Shown here in pieces: positions 58,079 to 64,000 of a stretch of 64,000 nucleotides of DNA (position 1 is the stretch's first letter; every line of letters begins with the position of its first letter). The stretch covers positions 11,620,501 to 11,684,500 of the forward strand of contig NC_069662.1 in assembly GCF_027244095.1 (NCBI RefSeq). Direction: 5' to 3'. The notes beneath the pieces are model-generated. The model made no database searches, was not told where the DNA came from, and saw only the letters and a program-made list of their open reading frames with translations. The stretch is from Hemicordylus capensis (Eukaryota > Chordata > Lepidosauria > Squamata > Cordylidae). The translations under genes and the position numbers were made by a program.

Positions 58079-58664
58079 GACTGTAATTTGTACCACTCCT
58101 TTTTTCTGGAATTGCTATCCACTGTTCACTTGGAGAATCCAGATGATTTTATTCCCAGATCATTCTTGTGTTACCTGTGTTGTTCTCCCATCTCTCTCCA
58201 CCCCGCCCCCCCCGCCCCTGTATCTGATTTGTGGCTATTTGTTTCCCATAAAATGCAGCTGCAGTGCCAGCCTCTCCAGTGTGGACAGGCAAAGAGCTAT
58301 GAAGGCTTTTAAGGAATATGGAACCTTTTATTAGCAGTTGCCTCCTTGCAGCTCCTGTAACCTTCCTGTTCAGCATCACCGTAGCATTAGGGATGAATTG
58401 CCCCAGAATCAGTCTATTTCTGTTCTCTGTGAGAGTGGAGATCTAAAAATAAGTGTTGGTTATTTTGCTCTTTTACTATGAAATAGCACAAAAATAATGA
58501 ACATTGTCAAGTAATTAACACCTCCCTCTGCTGCTGAAAACAGAAGCCTTTTAATTAGGGGGCAATTCATCACTAATCTCCGAGCTGCAATGAAAAGCAT
58601 CACCCTACCCAGCTCCTGACCTGAAGATATTAACTCTCCCTTCCTCCTACCTAGATTATTGCTA

Positions 58665-58745
58665 TAAGATCAGGAAAACACACAGCTCCCAAAGCTGGTA
58701 AATTGGGCAGGATGCTTGTCCTACCCAGTTTAGGATTATATGAAC
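58665..58745. mobile_element. Solo arm of the 53.3-kb foldback family
   Basis: GGAAAACACACAGCTCCCAA, CCTACCCAGTTTAGGATTAT and ATGAAC match the right arm of the 53.3-kb element (CATACACAGCTCCCAAACCA, CCTACCCTAATTATAATGAT). Confidence 0.55.
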
Positions 58746-58794
58746 TAGCCAGCTATGAATATATGTATGTACCACTTTTCTACAAAATTTCCCA

Positions 58795-59008
58795 AAGCGG
58801 TTTGGGAAAGTCAGAGGGCTATAGGCCACCTCCAGCCTCAAAGGCAGGATGCCTGAGTACCAGTTGAAGGAGTAACAGCAGAAGAGAGGACATGACCTCA
58901 ACTCCTGCCTGTGGCTTCCAGCGGCATCTGGTGGGCCACTGTGTGAAACAGGATGCCAGACTAGATGAGCCTTGGGCCTGATCCAGCAGGGCTGTTCTTA
59001 CGTAGGAA
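58795..59008 (+). mobile_element. CR1-clade LINE 3' end
   Basis: GGCCACCTCCAGCCTCAAAG, GCAGGATGCCTGAGTACCAG, GCATCTGGTGGGCCACTGTG and CCAGCAGGGCTGTTCTTACG. Sense orientation, between NUTM1 and LPCAT4. Confidence 0.78.
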
Positions 59009-59009
59009 C

Positions 59010-59560
59010 ATAAATAAATAAGATGGCTCCCTGTCCCCAAAGGGCTCACAACCTAAAAAAGAAGCATAAGAGAGACACCAGCAACAGCCACTGGAGGGAT
59101 GCTGTGCTGGGGCTGGATAGGGCTGGTTGCTCTCCCCCTGCTAAATAAAGAGAATAAAGAGAATCACCACTTTAAAAAGGTGCCTCTTTGCTCAGTTAGC
59201 AGGGGTTGCAGGAGATTTAAGGTTGCAGGAGATTTTTACTGAATGAGATTTACTTCTGGGTCAACATAGAAGGATCTTAGAGATAAGGCTGTTGAATAAT
59301 GTAGTTCCGCATTTGGTGCTGCGTGGAAACCCCCATTTTAATTCTACCACCAGGGCCTTAAAGAGGGAGGGCAAGCCTTTCCAAATAGCCAAGTTAAAAA
59401 CAACCTCTTACTCTGAAATTCAACTAAGCCTTGAATTTCAGGCTGTGGTCTCCATCTTCAGCCCGCAACCTGCTGAACCTCTTTTCTCCCCAATTCCCCA
59501 AAGTGCTGTTTTGGAAAAACACTAAGAACCACCTTCCTTTTAAAACTTAATACATATATC
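59010..59560. other. Intergenic spacer between NUTM1 and LPCAT4
   Basis: No gene, and no repeat I can name. It includes a short local repeat AGGTTGCAGGAGATTT at 59,200-59,235. The two genes are convergent here. Confidence 0.55.
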
Positions 59561-59562
59561 TT

Positions 59563-59588
59563 TTATTATAGAGATATAGATATTTATT
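59563..59588 (-). terminator. LPCAT4: Probable LPCAT4 polyadenylation signals
   Basis: On the minus strand AATAAA occurs at 59,563-59,568 and again near 59,583-59,588 in an AT-rich stretch, 415-440 bp after the LPCAT4 stop. Either could serve. Confidence 0.5.
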
Positions 59589-60004
59589 TTATATATAAAA
59601 TAGCACTTTTTTATATTTTACAAAACAGAAAATAAACCCCAAAACAACGGTATCTCACCCTACCATCCTTCCTTCCCCTGACAAAAAAACAAAAGGGAAA
59701 AAACAAAACAAATTGACGACATAAAATAAAATAAATGATATCATTAAACATAACAAAAATAAAACTTTAAAATAAACGGAGAGAAGCCCCAATCCCCAAA
59801 GAACTTGCGGCTGTGATTCCCCGGTTACGGTTGCCCTGAGATGGGGGTGTCTCCGCCCCCCCTCTGCCCAGCCACCATAGTGGCCAGGACCAAGCAAGCG
59901 CGCAGGGGGGCAGGGTTTGCGTGGCCAAGGATGTGGCATGGCTGTGTGTGTGTTCTTGGTTTTCCTTTTTGTTCTATACACATGGCTAAAGAAGTTCGGG
60001 AGGT

Positions 60005-60162
60005 TCAGTCTGCCTTGCTCTTGGGAGGGGCAGCAGGGGCGCCGTTAGCATAGGTGAGCGGGAGGCCAGGCTTGGGCAGAGTGCAGGCCACAGGGGGGTG
60101 CAGGTACGTGCTGAAGAGGCGAGCGTAGTCAGGGTGCCGGAGGGAAAAATCCTGGAACTCAT
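60005..60162 (-). CDS. LPCAT4: LPCAT4 last coding exon
   Basis: After the acceptor TTACCCAG the exon encodes DEFQDFSLRHPDYARLFSTY, LHPPVACTLPKPGLPLTYAN and GAPAAPPKSKAD, then TGA at 60,005. Human LPCAT4 reads QFQNFSLHDPLYGKLFSTYL and ends APKQKGD. The C-terminal KSKAD fits the KxKxx ER-retrieval signal, as does human KQKGD. LPCAT4 (LPEAT2) is an ER-membrane acyltransferase that adds acyl groups from acyl-CoA to lysophospholipids. The exon starts in phase 1, completing GAT with the upstream donor at 61,831. Confidence 0.95.
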
Positions 60163-60301
60163 CTGGGTAAGAGAGAGAAAGAGACAAAGAACGCCAGCGG
60201 CTGATACCTAGGGCTAACAAAGCACCAGTGGAGTGGGAAAAGCATCAATGCTTCTGAAAAGTTCAACTCACTCAGCTCCACAGCTGGCTCTGCAGTGGGG
60301 A

Positions 60302-60439
60302 CAAATTTCAACAACCTTCCCTTCTCCAGGAAGCACTCTGTGCCACCCAAAAATATGTCCCTGAGGATCGCACAGCCCTTGGGGACATATTTCTGGGTGA
60401 CACAGGCGGCTTCCAGGGAAAGAGGAGGTCCTTGAAATA
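60302..60439. repeat. Long imperfect hairpin in the last LPCAT4 intron
   Basis: The arm 60,302-60,361 pairs with 60,381-60,439 around a loop of about 20 bases. The best part is GCCACCCAAAAATATGTCCC against GGGACATATTTCTGGGTGAC, and pairing extends outward through CCAGGAAGC with GCTTCCAGG to ATTTCAA with TTGAAAT. A MITE or a small-RNA precursor would both fit. Confidence 0.8.
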
Positions 60440-60462
60440 CACACACTCATGTGCGTGTGTGT

Positions 60463-60510
<48 letters not shown>
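60463..60510. repeat. (CA)n microsatellite
   Basis: About 22 CA units following GTGCGTGTGTGTGTAC, directly after the hairpin at 60.3-60.44 kb; in the last LPCAT4 intron. Confidence 0.95.
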
Positions 60511-60638
60511 CATTAGTCTGGAACTCTTCAGAAGCCCTAGTGCATCCCCTGTTACACCAGTCAGGATGTCAGCCAGTATAAACTGATAGTGGCACCACAG
60601 AAGCCCCAAGCATCAGAGCTCAGTCCAGCATAAAAACC

Positions 60639-60935
60639 GAAGGTGCATTCAGATGTAATGCCAAACTATGGGTTACACTAACCATAGCTCAGACGCCAAA
60701 CTGGGATCTGTATTCCAACCACACAGGCAGACCATGGCTTGTGCCATTTCCCTCTTCCCTTGCCCTCCCTGAGTAACCCGGGATGCCAACCTAATCAGCA
60801 GTGTCCCAAGTCCATGGTTGGTTAGTTCAGATGAACCAGTTCCAAAAGTTGGTTTCAGGCCCAATCAACAGTCAGATGGGGTTGACTAAGACCTTGCAAT
60901 AACTGCGGCTTGGCATTGTGTCTGAATATGCCCTC
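60639..60935. mobile_element. Foldback DNA element
   Basis: Inverted ends AGGTGCATTCAGATGTAATG with CCAAAC, and GGCTTGGCATTGTGTCTGAA with TATGCCCTC. Internal pairing includes CCATGGTTGG and CTAACCATAG-type sequences. Non-coding; superfamily not determined. Confidence 0.65.
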
Positions 60936-61830
60936 AGTTGGCTTCCTAGAGGACTTCATGTAAACATCCTGCCTTCCTGTCTCCACCATGGCTATACCAT
61001 GCAAAGTTAATTTCTGGCATTTGCTGCCAGAAATTGTGTGGATAGGCTGCTTGCTCATGTGGTTTTAAAGAGTAATTAAGGAAATGCTTGGAAGTGGATA
61101 GATCTATCTATGGCTAGTGGTCGCGAACGGCTATAGGGAACTTCCTTGTTCAAGAGCAAGATGCCAACGGAACAAAAAAAGGAGGCAACAAAGAAGAGAA
61201 ATGTATTCCATAGATTCCAGTCACAAGGGGCAACACAGGTCTTTTGTCAGCCTCTTCTGACTTTTGATAGCCACCGGAGCAAGGCAGAGCCCTTGATAAA
61301 GGTCTTGCCGAAATACGTCAGGCCAGGAATAATGTCTCATTCAGTAGCATTTGCGGGTTTCCCTTCTTCTTCTCCCACTCAAGGGTAAGATGCCTCTGAA
61401 TACCAGTTGCTAGAGACAAACAAGTGTAGGCTTCCTATAGACCTCTGTGGGGCCATTTCAGAAAACAGGATGCAGGACAAGGCAGAGGTTTGGTTGGATC
61501 CAGCAAGGCTCTTATGTTCTTATCCCCACCCCCCCTAAAAAAACCCTCCCCATTTCCATGACACCCCCCACCTCTTGATTTCCACATAGGCTTCCTTGAC
61601 CGTATCTCATCATTTCCCTTGTCAGCTGAAAATCTCCCCCCAGTCTCCAGATCTCCTCTCTTCTCTACCTAATTGATCCTTCTCCCCTTACATGCTGAAT
61701 CCATTCTGAATGGTGTATGTTTCCTGGGATGCAGAAGAAAAGGAGAAAGCCCCGCCTCGCCCCTCCAATCTCAAACCTTCCCTTGCCCTCCCGGCATCCC
61801 ATTTCTTCGTGCAGGCCCAGAGGCTCTCAC

Positions 61831-61987
61831 CAAGGGTCAGTCCGTCCTGGATGTGGTCCCCACAGAGCCGGCTATAGAGTTCAGCCCCATCTGCAGTGGG
61901 TGTGCCCAGCAGGAGATGCAAAATGGCACAGAAGCCGTCCTGGCGCAACCGGTGGTCCCCTGTCCCAGCATCCGCTGCCGAGAACAA
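61831..61987 (-). CDS. LPCAT4: LPCAT4 penultimate coding exon
   Basis: After the acceptor CTTCCAG it encodes LFSAADAGTGDHRLRQDGFC, AILHLLLGTPTADGAELYSR and LCGDHIQDGLTL, matching human GFSTILHLLLGSPHPAATAL with HAELC and QGLSL. It starts in phase 0 and ends in phase 1 at the donor CTTG/GTGAG. This is part of the cytosolic C-terminal EF-hand-like region. The intron to the last exon (60,163-61,830) holds a hairpin, a CA repeat and a foldback element. Confidence 0.94.
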
Positions 61988-63586
61988 CTGGAAGCAAGGA
62001 GGAGTGTGTGAGAGATATTCCAACAGGGAGCCCCCAGTACACATTCAGTGGTCCTGCTCTGGAACTACCCACACCTCCAGTGACCCTCATAGTTCTACCC
62101 TTTTAATTTTGTTGGCCCTGCCCACTTTGCCCCAAGCTCCGCCCCTTTCACCCTAGCAACTGGGAGCCACTCCTTGCTGTTTTGTGCCAGGACATTGCCC
62201 AGTGGTGAGGCTGGCCCTGGCTCATTGGGAAAGGGGCTGGCCGCCCGGGGGTGAACTCTGGAATGTCCCGCCAGCATTTCAACCCCACTGGATTCTCTAC
62301 ACTTCCTTTTGTTCTGCTTAGCCCAGATCCACTGGGCTAAGCAGATCCACTGGGATCCCTTCCCAGTACCTTGGATGGTAAAAATATGCGACAGAAGCCC
62401 TGCCATGGTCATCTTTACCAAGTCCTTTATCCTGGGCTAACCACCAATGAGCATCATCTATGTTCAAGGGATGGACTGGAGATGGAAGTGGCATGAAAAG
62501 GAGTCAGAAACCCAAGATCAGAGGTGCTCAATTCATTCGTTTTCCTTGAGTATGTTCAGGTTCACATTAGCCTGAGAATTCTATCCACTCCTTGTTTGCT
62601 CTGGCTTCACTTCAAGCTGGATGGCTTTAAGAAGGGTTTGGATAACTTCACGGAGGAGAGGTCTATCATTGGCTACTAGAGAGCTAAAGGCCACCTCCAG
62701 CCTCAAAGGCAGGATGCCTTTGAGTACTAGTAGCAGGGGAGTAACAGCAGGAGAGAGGGCATGCCCTCAACTCCTGCCTGTAGGCTTCCAGCGGCATCTG
62801 CTGGGCCACTGTGCGAAACAGGATGCTGGACTAGATGGGCCTTGGGCCTGATCCAGCAGGGCTGTTCTTATGTTCATTTCCTATCTGAGGCCTAAATTGG
62901 GCCAAAGCAGGTATTCAATGGAGGCCCAAGTCTTCAGGAAACGTCTAAAACAGCATTTCTCCAACTGGTGCGCGACATCATACCAGTGTGCTGGGCTGAC
63001 TCGCTCTGAGTTGGCTCTGAAAGCAGGGAATTTAAACTCACTAGCCCCAAAATGCACCAGGAAGGATGCATAAGGAAGCAAGTCGGCCCCGAAAGCGGGG
63101 GTGGGTGGGTATTAAAATCCCCGCTTTTTGGAGCTGACTCAGAGCGAGGCAGCATGTCACACCAAATGGAAGATTTCGACTGCGTGATTTGAACCCAGAA
63201 GTAATGCAGCTGATCTGGAGGAGGAAGGACATAGATGAAAATAAATACATGTGTCCTGCCGGGGGAAAGTGTGTTTTCTTTTAATGTAATCTTTAAAATT
63301 ACATTTTTTAATGCAAAGGTTGGGAAACTCTGGCCTAAAATCATGTTATGAGCATGGCACAATTTGGAGGGGTGAAGTGCTTAATCCTTTCCCCCACACT
63401 GCTTCTCCCCTGAGGGGATGGCAAGGGAACAGTTAAGCACCCTTCCCTCACCCTCCACTTCGCCCCTCCAAATCATCTCACCTTTTGCCACTTTTTAAGA
63501 GGTTTGATGGAGACCTGGATTTCCGGACCCAGCTCTGCATGGAATGACTATAGCTTAGCCTCTACTGTGATAACAACAGTGCTCAC
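61988..63586 (-). other. LPCAT4: LPCAT4 intron
   Basis: It contains a CR1 tail at 62.60-62.88 kb and otherwise unremarkable sequence. At 62,296-62,350 the local duplication GATCCACTGGG occurs twice. No further exon is recognised. Confidence 0.7.
62600..62880 (+). mobile_element. CR1-clade LINE 3' end
   Basis: GATGGCTTTAAGAAGGGTTT, GGAGGAGAGGTCTATCATTG, GCCACCTCCAGCCTCAAAGG, GAAACAGGATGCTGGACTAG and CAGGGCTGTTCTTATGTTC. The best preserved of this family in the window, antisense to LPCAT4. A short eroded relative lies at 61,385-61,520. Confidence 0.82.
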
Positions 63587-63685
63587 CTCAAAGGCGTGGC
63601 ATGTCAGTTGCTGTGGGTCATGCTCTCCTTCTAGTGCCTCCAGTGCCAGGGCCACCTCCCGGGAGTCCATGTTGCCATCACTGTC
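63587..63685 (-). CDS. LPCAT4: LPCAT4 coding exon with EF-hand loop
   Basis: It encodes DSDGNMDSREVALALEALEG and EHDPQQLTCHAFE, 33 codons in phase 0 at both ends (acceptor TTCGCAG, donor GAG/GTGAGC). Human has DTKGLVDFRDVALALAALDG and GRSLEELTRLAFE. Here DSDGNMDSRE supplies loop positions 3, 5, 9 and 12 of an EF hand as D, D, D and E, more canonical than human LPCAT4. The exons with the acyltransferase motifs (HxxxxD) lie beyond the right edge. Confidence 0.94.
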
Positions 63686-64000
63686 CTGCGAACAGATGTG
63701 ACAAGGACGAGAAGGTCAGTTAAATTGGAATCCTTCAATCAAAGCTGGGTGCTTCCCTGGTTTACTTTTCACTTCGGACATCGTCAGAAGGAACCAAAGG
63801 AACATGCTGAATACTACCTCCCCTCTCCCCAGTGCAGTCTGTTTGCAGCCTTAGGTCCCGCCCCCACTGCTGCTTCAGTACAATCCCAGTGCCCCTGTTT
63901 TACTCTCAAGTGATCCCACCTAATCAGGGATCCTGTACTGTATGTGATGATGTCATATCGCCACATGGTCAATACTATTTGGCTAAGTGCTGACATCATT
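63686..64000 (-). other. LPCAT4: LPCAT4 intron running off the window
   Basis: No exon is recognised in the last 315 bases; the next upstream exon should lie beyond the window. Confidence 0.6.

Noticed and set aside
60159-60446. Open frame on the minus strand through the hairpin, as a possible extra LPCAT4 exon
   Set aside because: The exons on either side already join in phase and match human LPCAT4 across the junction, and the frame follows the inverted repeat.

Overview
The window is vertebrate genomic DNA, most likely from a squamate reptile (lizard or snake). The genes have long introns and human-like exon phases. The repeat landscape is typical of lizards: Sauria-type tRNA SINEs, L2 and CR1 LINE tails, short palindromic hAT elements and Tc1 transposons. 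I cannot name the species.

Four host genes appear in the order and orientation of human 15q14: SLC12A6 (minus), NOP10 (minus), NUTM1 (plus), LPCAT4 (minus). SLC12A6 (K-Cl cotransporter KCC3) fills positions 1 to about 32 kb, but only its 5' part is here: two alternative first coding exons (KCC3a at 29,924-30,170 and KCC3b at 16,170-16,290) and one shared exon (1,576-1,670). The rest lies beyond the left edge. A CpG-rich promoter region lies at about 31.4-32.3 kb. NOP10 (64 aa, two exons) is complete at 37,109-38,867, with a near-perfect ZNF143-type promoter motif about 200 bp upstream. NUTM1 has six coding exons from 46,430 to 57,022 that join in frame to 1,178 aa; a noncoding first exon may lie further upstream. 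LPCAT4 enters from the right edge with its last three coding exons (63,685 to 60,005).

The rest is intronic or intergenic DNA rich in mobile elements. A Tc1 transposon with an open 346-codon transposase and long matching terminal repeats (39,462-41,071) sits inside an older L2 LINE between NOP10 and NUTM1. A second Tc1 (3,520-5,183) is dead, with a (CA)n microsatellite in its transposase. Several 100-140 bp palindromic hAT MITEs, four with perfect or near-perfect 8-bp target duplications, share a core that resembles the ZNF143 site. There are also larger foldback elements (2.5, 11.5, 18.2, 53.3, 57.4 and 60.6 kb), nested SINEs and a compound tetranucleotide microsatellite.

The genes do not form one pathway: ion transport (SLC12A6), H/ACA snoRNP and telomerase assembly (NOP10), p300-linked chromatin acetylation in male germ cells (NUTM1) and phospholipid remodelling in the ER (LPCAT4). 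The points most worth a second look are a degenerate W-anchored repeat in the NUTM1 last exon, a long imperfect hairpin in the last LPCAT4 intron, a hAT MITE about 30 bp upstream of the NUTM1 terminal exon, and the open Tc1. I found no clearly new gene system.
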